Assembly: GCA_949126835.1 (NCBI GenBank)
Contig: OX421494.1
Coordinates: 2,277,201 to 2,341,200 of the forward strand
Direction of reading: 5' to 3'
Source: Anisus vortex
Lineage: Eukaryota > Mollusca > Gastropoda > Planorbidae
Length of the DNA stretch: 64,000 nucleotides
The notes below the pieces were generated by a model. It was not told the DNA's origin, made no database searches, and saw only the letters and a list, made by a program, of their open reading frames with translations. The first letter of the stretch is position 1, and each line of letters begins with the position of its first letter. Shown piece after piece: positions 46,001 to 57,715 of the stretch. Both the position numbers and the translations under genes were made by a program.

Positions 46001-48863
46001 GAAGGTTCTTGCGGTGGTTTAGGGGGCCCAGTCCAATTGGGTTGATCTTTTTCTGCATTCCATGTATTACCACTGGCACTACCCCCAGTCCAATTCCCAC
46101 TCTGATTCTCCCTTACCGCTTCCCAAATAGCTGTTCCATTACTGTTGTTCCATACGTTAGAAGCACCTGCACTGCTATCTGTTGAAAACTTGCGATGTGA
46201 CTTCGGTGAAGTTTCCACATCCCAACTTGTATCTTGGCGGATAGGCCTGGAGCCCCAGCCTTCATGATTTTCAATAGCACGAAGAATCTCTTCTTGGCGT
46301 AAACTCAGGGTACTCTGATTTGCTGAATTAGCAGATGGTGCTTTTAAACCTTTCAGGGTAGCTTGTGCAAATGACAGCTCAGTATTGCTAGAGCTTTGAT
46401 CACCAGGTGATGGATTTCCCCACTGTGATTTATTGATGTCCCACTGAGTATCCCCAGATTTGTCTGAAGGAAGACTCCACATTCTTGGATCAGAATTTGT
46501 GCCTCCCATTTCTTTACCAATATTGTCTACTGGGGTGGTAGCGCTGTTCCACTCAGATTTTGAAAAATCTCCAATATTTCCTAGCATTGAGCTGCCAGGC
46601 CAATGAGATGAAATGCCACTACCTCCATTGCCATTACCACCTCCCATATTGGGTGGCAGACTAGATGTATTTGCCATACTGTTATTTGACATATTTGTTG
46701 GCCAGCCAGATGAGCCAGAGCCACTAGAATTAAATGCAGATGAATTATTCATCATATTAGATCCCTGCATATTATGGACTTGATTAGAGGGGAAAGACCA
46801 GCCCATTGAGCTGACGCCTGATGGGGCAGGAGAGCCACTGTTCCATGGGCTTGAGTCCATACCAGAGAGGGTTTGATTGCTGTTACTCCAAAGACTAGAA
46901 GAGCCGGATTGCAAAGCATTAGAATTATTTGTGTTTGTATTTTCCTGTGATTGTGAAGTCATATTGGTCATGCTTGTGATAGTTGAACCAGACTTCACCG
47001 AGGAAGAGTCATCCCCAGGATCTGAAGCACTATCTGATTTACCCATTGGTTGCCAGGTAGATGCAGTAGCAGAATTTTCTTGGTCTGGAAAAAGATATGT
47101 TATAAATTTGAGTTAGCCAACAATAATTAAACATTTTTTTATTCATTATAACTACCTTATTAAAATTATGTTTCTTTGTTTATATTTCAATTAAAAACTT
47201 ATTAAATACTAAAAGCACTCACTGTTGATAAAGTAAAGAAAAAAAGTTCAATATAATGAAAGGAAGATACTCAGATATTAAACAATAGCTTGTTAATCAC
47301 TAAACTAAGCGTTCCAGTGACCACAGACATTGTTTGAGTTCACATTTTTTTAAACCAATTTGAAACTTGGTAAATTAACTAGGAATCTTTATGTTCAACT
47401 CACTGGCCGTGGATGTCCATGATCCACTGCCTGGAGCAGAAGTTTGCTGGCCCCAACCGCCTCCTCCTTCACTGCCCCAGCCCAAATCTGATGGTGCATT
47501 GCGTTTGATTACTGAGAACAAAAAAGCATGAATGTTGGCTTTAATTTGGTTTACATGTTTTTATGTCGTTTTTTCAGGAGAAAAAAAGACTTGTAAAATA
47601 TAACTGCATACAAGTGATTAATTTATTTCAAACATAAAGGTCACTGGAAAGCATTGCTTTTTAATATTAGGTTTAATATACCAAGTGAAGCATTAATTTA
47701 TAATAATGAAAGTGAAAACAACTTTGTCACTACAATATAAAAAAGAGGTAAGTTCAAGGAAGAATTAAAATGTGTTTGAATCAGTTATGATTTTAATGGT
47801 GTATGCATAGATGCCAATTAGTCTACAGTGCTATTTAATAAGTTTCTTTCTATGCTTGTATTTATATTTAGATGTAGTCAGTTCATTAGACAAAGTTACA
47901 GCCTGATTAAAAACCTATTAAACTACCAATGAATTTCAAAAACATGTCATTGCCATCCACAAGTTGGTTTACAATGTTATACAGAAAATGTACCCACAAT
48001 AGACGTGGAAGGAAAGACTGTCAAGATTTAGAGCTGTCACTACTGCGTTAGGCAAAAGATGTTATAGAATCTAAGACTAAACTTAAGGTAAGTAGCAATA
48101 CAAAAGCACAGTGTTTAGGTAAAATTGTATTCGTTTAACATTAAAATTTTTAGTGAAGCCGGCTGGTCCTGCGTTTAGTTCACCGGACTGTCAACCAAAA
48201 CAAACTGACACGTCGCCGGTTCTATCCCTGCCGCCTTGCAGGAGTTATGGGACTAAAGGACGTAATTATCTTCTAGAGTGCACTGAGCATGCTAAAATAG
48301 CATGGCTAGAAGCGCTATATAAATAACCATCATTATTCTTAATTAAAACAACTACAAAATATAGCAATGGTGCATACACAAATAAGATGCTATATAGATA
48401 TGGTGCATATGCAAAGAAATTTTGATTTTATCCACATTTTAAGAAAATTATTGGGAGATGAAACCTCTGTACAAGCATTCTGAGGTTTAAAAATGCATAT
48501 GTTGAAGAATAGAAAGATATGCTAAAAGGAAATACTAATGACAACTAAAAATTATCTTAACTAAAATTGTATGCAAGTGTTTTAATTTTTCTTATCCAAT
48601 GAATGCAAAGAGGCATGAGGATAAAAAAAATCCTGGGGAAAATGAGTTAGAAGCTTTAGAAATTGTGTTTCTGCACAATATACACTAAAAGAAAAAACAT
48701 TTATTAAATTAATAAGCATAATACCAAAATTATGTGCAGAAGGGTTTCAGCTGTTATATTTAAATAAAAACCTAAATAGGTTTAAAACAAAAGCAAATAT
48801 TATTTAGAGAAGCAACTAAAAATAGCTATAGATAGATAGAATGTACTTACCTTGCTGCTGCAT
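40008..48863 (-). CDS. TNRC6: GW182/TNRC6 (gawky) miRNA-silencing scaffold, 10 coding exons, about 1372 aa
   Basis: Coding exons in transcription order: 48863-48851, 47511-47404, 47084-45481, 45391-45248, 44839-44732, 44249-44157, 44017-43960, 43848-42373, 42247-42177, 40451-40008. All junctions are AG/GT and all phases join. Domains: an N-terminal GW/WG-rich Argonaute-binding region (residues 1-659, with LGWGSEGGGGWG, GTWGAAGG, NRSGWGDP); a UBA-like domain (about 676-712; LLQELMDMGYR...KEEAQNAL); a Q-rich region (about 800-945); a PAM2-type motif (PEFIPGKPWQGL, about 1093-1104); an RRM (about 1206-1285; SSWVVLKNI, LRSLCAQHGTL); and a W-containing silencing tail ending GVEPWNLWDM. It recruits PABP and the CCR4-NOT and PAN2-PAN3 deadenylases to Argonaute-bound mRNA. 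The start Met lies in MQQQVIKRNAPSDLGWG. Confidence 0.95.
40600..40722 (+). mobile_element. Degenerate SINE family A copy in the last TNRC6 intron
   Basis: Landmarks are CCACCCTGCAAGAGTTTTTG, GGGCCTAGGATGG, ATAATCTTTTATCTAGAAGG and ACATCTGCAAACTTTTAAG. The head is poorly preserved. Confidence 0.6.
44732..44839 (-). other. TNRC6: In-frame 108-nt TNRC6 exon, possible cassette
   Basis: Bounded by CTATTGCAG and GTAAGG. It encodes 36 residues with SGRFPEDVSANSVEVGYWNG and a TWNDP motif typical of GW182. It is phase 0 on both sides and a multiple of three, so it can be included or skipped without changing frame. Confidence 0.8.
48152..48345 (+). mobile_element. Chimeric SINE: family A head with a different tail
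   Basis: 48152-48271 matches SINE A (GAAGCCGGCTGGTCC, CACCGGACTGTCAACC, GGTTCTATCCCTGCCG, GCAGGAGTTATGGG, GACGTAATTATCTTC). After that, in place of the usual tail, it reads CTGAGCATGC, GAAGCGCTATATAAATAAC and CATTATTATT-like sequence. It lies in intron 1 of TNRC6, antisense to the gene. Confidence 0.65.
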
Positions 48864-48922
48864 GGTGAAAAATGTGTATGGAAAGCACAAATACTTGAGA
48901 TGTTATCAGAAAATAATGTGAC
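48851..48922 (-). other. TNRC6: TNRC6 exon with the start codon and 5' UTR
   Basis: An acceptor (CTATTTCCAG) ends at 48923. The exon then carries 59 nt of 5' UTR, the ATG at 48863-48861 and four codons before GTAAGT. At least one non-coding exon must lie upstream, at higher coordinates. Confidence 0.75.
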
Positions 48923-50254
48923 CTGGAAATAGGATTATAAACTTGTAATACATTGTTCAGTTCAAGTATATTAAAATTAACAATCAGTGTTTATAAGAAA
49001 ATAAATTGTAAGGAATTAGTAAATATATTATAAGTCTAATTTTGGTTAGCAAGATTTTCAGTGGCTTGATTTTATGTGAATCCAACACATTTCTTTAAAA
49101 AAAAATTCATTTCAGAATCAAGAAAATTGTGGGCTAATTGATCAACATTCTGTGTCGTAACCACTGATGCCACTGATCCCTATACTTAACTACTGAAGAT
49201 TGAAGATGTCAAATCATCATTTAAAGTATAGAAATAGTAACAATACGCAGTCTGCAAATATGTGTTATTAAAAACATTTCAACAGATAAAGGGTTAAAAG
49301 TGTGGGTATTAATAGGTCAAGCCAATTTTAAGAGACAAACAGGTCAAATGTGAGAATTCAGAACAGGGTGGTGGGTGTGATTAGTCATTTTACACTCAAG
49401 TTCTGAACGATGCAAAATGGTAGAAATGTCTGTTATTTGCAGGTCAACTTGACATTTACAAAATTCCTTGTATGCCAGCACAATATCTTCTTTAAATATT
49501 TGTAAGTATTGTAGAAGTTGATTTAAGAAACAATTAACCTCTAATCAGGGGCGAAGCCACAGGGGGAGCTGAGGGAGGTTAAGCCGATAAACTATATAAT
49601 AACCATGTCAACTGGAACAAAAAAATGTATGCTTACTATAGAAAAATGCTGGACTTGACCAAAATGCAAGGCAAAATGAAAGATCTTTGGATAACTGTTG
49701 GCTGCAAGGCAAATTGAACATTGAAATTATTTAATTCAGAATGTATTCAATGGTATCCTGTAACTGACATAAAAAGCAATTTAACAATCAAAATTAGTAA
49801 TACTGCTAATTGAAGAGTCTTTTCTACTAATGGACAAACTTTGGACCAAGTGCTTATATATCCATACTAATGATTTGTAACAAGAAATAGAAACTATCCT
49901 ATCAATAGCAAATTGGGGTAAATCATTTAACAATTGTGTAAATTTAAACCATCCCTGTAGTGAAGCTAAAAAAAAAACCTTGTAGACCGACTGAATACTA
50001 GCAAAATAGTTCACTACAGCTGATGAGCTATATGTAGAAGATGAACCAAATTTAAGCTGTGGGCAGCACATGGCACAAATTCTGCTAAACCGTTAATCTC
50101 TCTAAATCTCATTTGTTTCCAGATCTTCCATTTAATAATTTCCAGTTTACTTAAGGTTCAAAGCATCTCTCATACATTTTTCAGCACTGAAGGCCTAAGT
50201 TGTTTATATTTTCAGATTTAATTTTTTTTAGTAAATGATGTGATGGAGTTGAGT

Positions 50255-50325
50255 GATAGTGAGGAGTACTGAGCTTGCATTATGCTTGTTGGCAGCGCTA
50301 TACAAATGTCATTATTATTATTCAG
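50255..50325 (+). mobile_element. LINE/SINE 3' tail fragment
   Basis: GAGTACTGAGCTTGCATTATG, then TTGGCAGCGCTATACAAATG and TCATTATTATTATT. This resembles the tail at 28600-28670, in a TNRC6 intron. Confidence 0.55.
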
Positions 50326-52320
50326 TTTATCAGACATTGAGATTTAGGGAAATAGATTTGAATTGGGGTGAAGATGAATTTGATAGTGATAGAAGTAGTA
50401 TGCATACTTCAGACCTTTCTGACTGGAAAGAAAGTGACACTGAAAGAAGTGAGTCTGATATTGAAGTAGAGGGGGATGGCACCTGAAAACATCAATGGTT
50501 GGAAAAATGTAACGAGATATAGAAATAGAAGAATTTACTGGGCAATGTGGCTGATGTAAAGTTATCAGGCAAATAGTCAAAAAATGTCAGTGACATTAAC
50601 ACCAATGCTATGATTTTTATTTACTAACTGGAAAAACGTCTGGCAAGTAAAGAGTATGTATTGGTATTATTCAAGCCCTTTTGTATAAATGTACTGATAA
50701 ATACTCATGTATTGGTCGCACCCTTGGTTTAGGACTATTCTATTTTTGTATTCATTGACCCACATATATGTCACACCCTTACTTTTAGGGAATTACACTG
50801 CCTTTTAACTTCTCGAACATCAGACTTTTTAAATATAAAAGTAACTATTCACCCTAATTTGGAAACTTTTCTTAAAAAATAGTTTCAATCATGCATAATG
50901 CATATATAATTAAATAATGGCATCAATACATAATCAGACATGCCTACCCCTAAGGACTAAAAAGAGGAACAATCTTGATGAAAAAGAGGAACACTCTTTA
51001 TCTAACAATCTTTTATAGCAAAAAACAACTACAATAAAACAACAACATTATCATTAGCTATTTAAAATGTAGGTAGACCTACGTTTTACAGACAATTTGC
51101 AATGGATCTAGTTCTAGTAGGCCTACAAAGAACATTAAATTCATTTGTTTTTCTTTGCTGAATAAACTCCATTGAATATTCCTTCGAATAACACTGAATT
51201 AGTTTTTTTTACAGTTTGAACAAGTCATACTTAAACTTTCTGAGGAAGGACGTTTAGATATATTCACAATCTTAGCAATACAGTAAAGGAAAAGAAAATT
51301 CATTGCCAAACACGCGTAATACCGCAAAAAAAAAGTCATAAAAGCCCAGAATATCCCTTTTCATAAACTCAGAAAACCCAAGTAATGATAATTATAGCAT
51401 TGTGACCTTATTTGTGCCTTTGTTTTATCAACCTAGACACAAACTATCAAAACTACCATTTTCTCGGAATGCTAAACACTGCCTATAGGTATAGTATAGA
51501 TCTAGGCGAACGGTCCTTAAAAAAACATCTTAAGCTATTAGTTTACAAGCCTATGCCGATATAATTATAGGTCTAGACAGGCAAATAGGCCTACACATTT
51601 ATGATTTTTTCCATATTGTTTATTTGTGATCAATACAAAAAATTAATACCTAAAATATTTTTACATTTCATTTTCAGTAAGATAAAGATATAGGCCTATT
51701 AACTCCTACGACAGTTTTCTTAATTTAAAATGTTAACTAATAAACTTAGACACTAGCCTAGTAATTCTACAACATAATAATAACAACCACAGATGCCAAT
51801 ACAGAATACGGGGGATAGTTGCAACTTAGTAGTAAAATGAAATAGTTGGCTCTAGAGTTCTAGAGTCTAGACAGACCTAGCCGTAGGTTAGCAATAGGCC
51901 TAATAAAAAAATTAATGGGCCTATACTATATGCTACATTTGTAAACAAACATTATCAAGCATAACAACAAGTCACAGTTTCATTTAGGCCTAGCTCTAGA
52001 CATACTTTCAAAGACTTTTTATTGAAAGTAGGAGTTATAATGTAAATGTAAGCCAACAGTGAGTAGCCTAAGACTAAGTCTTAACTAAATCAATTCTACT
52101 CTAGGATAGTGCTAGTCTAGATAGAAGAAAATCCAAGCTGTGTAACTGTGTAGCTTTTTACACTTTATACAGTGGACACTAGTCTAGGTACACACGCAAA
52201 ATGAATCAGTCTATTTACAACAGCCCAGTTATTACTCTAGAAAAATCCTGAAATTATCCCCGTGTCAGCCATGCACGATTCTGATCTCTGATAGCAGTAG
52301 CAGCTTGGGGAGTTTGGTCC

Positions 52321-52548
52321 TTCTTACTTCTTAACTTTTTGGCCTGACCTTGCATTGTCTCTTATTGTGTACGTGTTTATCAATGGAAAATTAGCTTACA
52401 CGATTAAATGGTAACCAAGTAAACGAATCGAACAGTGTCAGTAAAGACATAATTATAATGCTTTAAAAAGAGACGCCTCCCGGCAGTCGAATTTGAGGTC
52501 AACATCTTTAAGAACGCCGCAGTGGTTAATCAAAATGGCGACGTCACA
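52321..52548 (-). promoter_or_regulatory. Candidate TNRC6 first exon and core promoter
   Basis: On the minus strand AAGAA|GTAAGAAGG (GT at 52327) is a strong donor that could end a non-coding exon 1. Upstream, 52531-52548 reads CAAAATGGCGACGTCAC, a YY1-like ATGGCG next to a CRE-like GACGTCA. The local sequence is richer in CpG than its surroundings. The link to TNRC6 is inferred from position. Confidence 0.4.
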
Positions 52549-52982
52549 AGAAGTGGCCCTTGGAAAAAAATACTATAAACGATTTCATTTTACATTGCAC
52601 TCAGTGGTGTGATACATACTACTTATCTAAAAGCAAATACGGGGGAAAGGAAAGTGTGTATTAAAGTTGGCACTTCACAGCAAACATTGCAAGAGTAGAA
52701 TAGATATGTTCTGCTTCAGCAGTTGGGGCACAAATAAAGTTTATTTCGCATCTTACTCTTACCTTTTGGTAATTTCGAAGCCTGTCTCTACCCTGGCCAC
52801 TGCACATATCACAGATTCTGCTTCAAAAGAATGGTATGCACTATTAAGTTATCTACATAGCACCGGTATGAAGACATTTTTGAACGAAATCAAATATATT
52901 TATTATTTTAATTAAACATTCACTTAGGCCATTATAATGGCCGATGATTCCTTCTTTACGAAGACTTGGTCCAGGCAATATC

Positions 52983-53032
52983 TGCGCATGCGCATTAGGA
53001 TCACGTGGTATCTATCCGAGTGCCCGCATTGG
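52983..53032. promoter_or_regulatory. NRF1 palindrome, E-box and inverted CCAAT cluster
   Basis: TGCGCATGCGCA (52983-52994) is a perfect 12-bp NRF1-type palindrome. CACGTG (53002-53007, USF/MYC-type E-box) and ATTGG (53028-53032, CCAAT reversed) follow. Such clusters mark TATA-less housekeeping promoters, often bidirectional. It could serve TNRC6 (minus) or an unseen plus-strand transcript. Confidence 0.55.
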
Positions 53033-55520
53033 ATTTTTTCCTCCCGTTAAGGCTCTGTAAAGGGGCCTTTGCTTTATAATAAATATACACAATAGTCACC
53101 AAGATATATTCAGTCTGTACTATAGAACATTGTATTATTTTTACAATTATATAAATGTTAAATATTGGTACACTTGTATTTATGTAATTTTTTAACATTA
53201 GACTGAATATTAAATATTAAATATTTGTTTAACAAATTAAGGTCAAACGAGCGATTTATTTCTCTAAGGCCAATAAAATAAAACATTCGGTTATCATTGT
53301 TAATAGCTTACGCATAATATTCATTAGAATATTATAGATTTCATTTAGACTAAAAGTTTTAGTTCTTAGTTTTAATAGTACATTTAAAATAATGATATGG
53401 TAAAAAGTTTATGTGAATATGGCTTGAATGGCTAAATTCTTGTAAACTGTAAAAAGTAAACATAATGAACTGTGTTATATTTGTAGTATAGAAGTAGGCG
53501 ACAATGCATAGATAGCCAAAGCGGCGACATAGCCTCCTTTTTATAATTTTATATGTTGAGAAGACACCTACTGACAATCCTTACTTTATTGTCTATATAT
53601 GTATATCCTCTTGTCCAAATATCAAATCAAGTTTAGACTATATATTATAACTATAACATATTTTAGTCATAAAAGTTAGACTCTTATTACATAGGAGTTT
53701 ATATTTTAGTTATTATTGCGATTATAATTGATTGCTATAATTTATCTTAAAATATATAACTGGCTCTAATTAAAAAGTGTCTAGGGAAATAGGAGCGTAA
53801 AATCTTTATAAATTATTTGTTTTGATTTATAGACATTTTTAGATAGGGCCTTATTAGTCTTATCATTGGTCATAAGCAAAAATTATTTTTAAAACTTTAA
53901 TCTTTTAAATGACTTAAATTACTTCGAACATAAATATGGTATATATTTTTAAAGTAAAATAAAGTTTCTTTAATTTAAAAAATCAACTCGTAAAAATAAA
54001 AAAGTAAAGCCTACTTTAGTTGTGATAACCAAGCAAGGATTGAAAATGTATGCTTAATGCCTTAACATCGCACTGCAATGACTATCTACTCGCTGTGCTT
54101 GCGAGCTGCGAGAAGCTTGTTTGGAAGAAAGCCAATGTTATGTTAAACTAACTTCGAGTCTCTAAACGGGAGGTGTCGTTAAGAACAATGCTAAACGTGG
54201 TCTTTTTTTTTTTATGACAACTTTTACGTTTGCACTTGTATGTAGTAGCCATAGTTCTTTTCGTGTAAATCTTTAGCCATAGCTGATTAAAATCTCTGAA
54301 GTACAAAATCCATTTTAAACTGTAGCCTAACACAAATAACGCGTCCGCCATGATGGGGTGGGGCGGAATACTAGGTCCTAGATCTAGTCTAAATATACTA
54401 ACTACGAATCCAGTGCTTAGCTGCTTTATAAATAGGCAAGTCCTCCTACGTATTATCTGCATAAATTGTCATAGTCTGGTTGGTTTTAGGAATCGAGTGA
54501 AAATATATATGAATTGGGCGAAACAAAAAGGTAACAAACCAAAACATTCGCCTTTGTTAGGCATTGTTGTTCTCACTCCCAATAAAAAAAGGACCCTGCT
54601 CGCATCGATCTATGACCCAAAGCTTATTTGAATTATTTTAGGCTTAGTAGATCTAGATCTGTGACGTCTTGACCTCTATAGGACTACATTTCATACTTTC
54701 TGATTGTAAATAAGCAAACGAATATTCAGAAGAAAAGGGATAAAAGAAGATCTCATAGGTCATAGGCTATTCATATAATAGGACCTATACAATATAAGTC
54801 GAGATCTATATTATTATACAAGATATATAGCCGACGGATATAGATCTAGTCTAGTAGATCTAGATCTAGTAATGGTGCTGCAATGGTAGGCCCTAATGAC
54901 CTGCGCATTCCGTAATAGATATGGAATTATTTGTTTGTGAATTTGTAATAGCTTAGGCCTAATAGTATTTTTAGTAGGCTACATAGGCCTATATATATAG
55001 CCTATATGCAGTGTGGACTATAATTAGAGGCCTATAAAATTGTTTTATTACTTTTTAGAATTACGGTGGCTAGAGCCTTTATATGTAGACCTATATTATA
55101 ATAGGCCTACCTATATAGACCTAACGCGTGGACTAACACATGTCGATTTGCATGCGGATTGACAGTTCCATTAACATGCGGATGAACAAGTTACTAGCCT
55201 ACGTGTTTTACCGTGTGAATACGATGTAGATTTTCTACGTATTGTAAGTCTTGGGCCTATAAGGCGTGTACTTTTGGTTTTTAATTTTCATTGTTAGTTT
55301 GAATTACAGCCTCGCTCTAGACCTAGTTTACAGGTTTTCGCAAATAAAATGCACCGGCTATTAACTTAATTTTTTAGATATGACTATAATAGGCCTAGGT
55401 CTTGCGCATTTACAGTTTGATCTGCCAAGCTGATGTCCCAGTAAACAGCGGAGTTAAAGCAAGCAGTTGTAAATTCACCAACAATGTTTGCAACATGTTT
55501 CTCTTTACTGCACCGTTACG
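53033..55520. other. No gene recognised; TAGGCCTA and AGATCTAG clusters
   Basis: Open frames such as 54148-54462 (minus) and 54350-54631 (plus) have no recognisable domain. 54640-54870 is rich in AGATCT/TAGATCTAG and 54950-55400 in TAGGCCTA. Nothing else stands out. Confidence 0.5.
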
Positions 55521-55529
55521 CCTCCGAGA

Positions 55530-55715
55530 AGAGCAGCGATGGAATATTCATACACACCAGAGCTGATAGAGATTGAGCTGTTCAGCATAATATATCAACA
55601 GAACTCGCATTCGGGCCATACTAAGATCACAGAGGCAAGCTGCTTTTTGCCGGTGACACGGCTCTTGTTATACTCTGATATCACACTCAGAGAATGTTTT
55701 GCAACAGCTTGTGAC
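55530..55715 (+). pseudogene. Relic of a LINE reverse transcriptase (LINE-2-like)
   Basis: Across shifting frames the plus strand reads DGIFIHTRAD, then ELFSI, a HTKITEA block and LLFAGDTALV. LINE-2 has the same order (EGVFIHTRSD, KLYNIA, RAKTKV, MLFADDAALT). The catalytic FADD has become FAGD and the frame is broken, so it is a short dead fragment. Confidence 0.5.
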
Positions 55716-56028
55716 AATCAGCATAAATAATACTAAAGGTAGCCTATGGCCCAGGGCAACTGCTATATATATACCTTCTACCCAATGCCACTGACAATCA
55801 AAACTTGGACTTGGATGTTATGTTGTGAACAGTTTCATATAGGCCTACCTCGGGTAACAAAATGTATAGCTCGCTCATTAATGACAACACGCTAAATGAC
55901 AGACTTGGGTAAGGCAGACACATCAATGACTAACTAAACGAACGACTTTAGTTCAACGTACACAAAACTAACAGAAAGGACCAAACTGCGCGTCTGCTAG
56001 GCCTGCTTTATGGAAGCGATACATAGAT

Positions 56029-56462
56029 AGGGTTGCCAGACGTCCGGCAAAAGGAGGACATGTCCTCCTTTTTGGTCCTGTGTCCTCCTTATATAAATAA
56101 TAAAGATTGTAGGCCTATTTATTTATTTTATTATCAACTATTTAATTTATTAAAAAAAAGAAATTATTGTATCATTTCGAAATACAAATTGTCAATAGAA
56201 TTTATATTTAATTTGATTGATTACAAGACTTTTTCTTTGTCGGTTTATCAATGAATAGGCCTAGGCCCTATCAATAGACAATTATTTCATTGGCAACTAT
56301 TGGCCCCTAGTGTAGTAAAATTGTACTGATTGCTGGTTAAATCCATATACAATCAAAACATTTCACAATAAATATATCCTCCTTTTTGTCTCTCTATGTC
56401 CTCCTTTGTCCCCCTTTTTGTATCTCTGTCCTCTTTTGGTTACCACGTATCTGGCAACCTTG
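56029..56462. mobile_element. Non-autonomous DNA element with GGTTGCCAGA termini
   Basis: The left end AGGGTTGCCAGACGTCCGG mirrors the right end (reverse complement AAGGTTGCCAGATACGTGG). Both are followed inward by AAAAGGAGGACA-type repeats (GGAGGAC, reading TCCTCCTTT on the other arm). The AT-rich centre has no coding frame. No clear target duplication was found. Confidence 0.55.
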
Positions 56463-57435
56463 TAGCCTACATGGACAACCTACGACCGTAAACAAACGAG
56501 CTTCCACGAGAGGCGTGTTTATGTCGCATTCTAGGCATTGAGTAGGCTATTATGACAGCTTAGGACAACATGCCTAAAAGTGAGGTTTTGACGTGTTCAA
56601 AGCATGTTACTCGCTTAAGATAGAATGGCCACGTGAAATGACTTGGGCCTTCTGTACGGAGTGCTGGCCAATGGCCCTCGGTAAACTTTCCGTACACGGC
56701 TTTGTTACAAAGATGTCTTCCAATTTACTTCCAAAGAAACACAATGGCAGCCAGGGTAGATACGCATGACTGGAAGCGTCAAGCAGACGATAGCTCCACC
56801 TGGTGCGCCACTAAAAGAGAAGGGATGAGACTGGATACAAAGACCGGAGGAAATAAAAAAGAGCTTCTAAAAAGAAAAGAGATAATGTGTACAAAATGCA
56901 CATAAGACTGCCATTCAAGGGTTGCATGGCCTGTTTGGCTACCTGGGGAAAAGTAACCTAATTACACGGCAATATATCACCCTCTCTCGATTCGGAATGA
57001 TGCCGACAATTCAAGTTGACACTTTTCTAGATAGCCAACATGCATCAGGTCGATTCCAACTTCCAAATTCTTTTTTTAAATTTTTATTTTAGTGTTTTTG
57101 TTTTGGGGAGGGAAAGTCTTAATACTGCACAAGTCACTTGGCGTATTTTATGAACAGCTCTTTAACAAAACAACAACACGTGTTTCTCTTTCATCTGCGT
57201 TACGTCTTTTGTGAGCGACCCCAATAAGTCGCCGGTTGGTCTTGAATTAAAAATGTAGTACTTCAGACTGTTACCGTGATGAACCACAAGTTCAAACCCC
57301 GTCCACCCCTGCTGCCCCGTAGCGCAACAGATTTAATCTTCTTTCAAGAAGATACCAAGGAAAAACTGGGAAGGCCACTTACCCACTAGGTTTATACATA
57401 TGAAAGCAGACATCAATTTCTGTTGATGTAGACGT
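56463..57435. other. No gene recognised
   Basis: Unique sequence of near-average composition. A 67-residue frame at 56702-56905 (plus) shows no recognisable domain and no splice-supported extension. Confidence 0.4.
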
Positions 57436-57715
57436 AGTAAAGTACCCTTCGGACCAAATAATATTGATCATAGGCGGACGGTGAAGCAGCGTTCACCAGT
57501 TTCTGTGGCCAGGCATACCTACTAGGGGATTGTGAAGCCAACACAATGCCCAGCTGCCTTTATTTTACCCAAACTAATGTGAGGTAGGCCTACCCATCAG
57601 AGCTGGGTAGACTCGGGGACACCCTCCGGTCCCGGGAACGAATCATAACCTTCACCAGGATTCGAACGCATAACCTTTGGTAAGCCAGACGAACGCGCTG
57701 CTACTCCCCGTACCC
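57436..57715 (-). mobile_element. SINE family B copy
   Basis: Antisense copy with GGTGAAGCAGCGTTCACCAG, GCCCAGCTGCCTTTATTTTA, CATCAGAGCTGGGTAGACTC and CACCAGGATTCGAACGCA. Near full length. Confidence 0.8.

Noticed and set aside
54148..54631. Two overlapping frames of about 100 residues
   Set aside because: No recognisable domain and no splice support; the composition is that of random AT-rich DNA.
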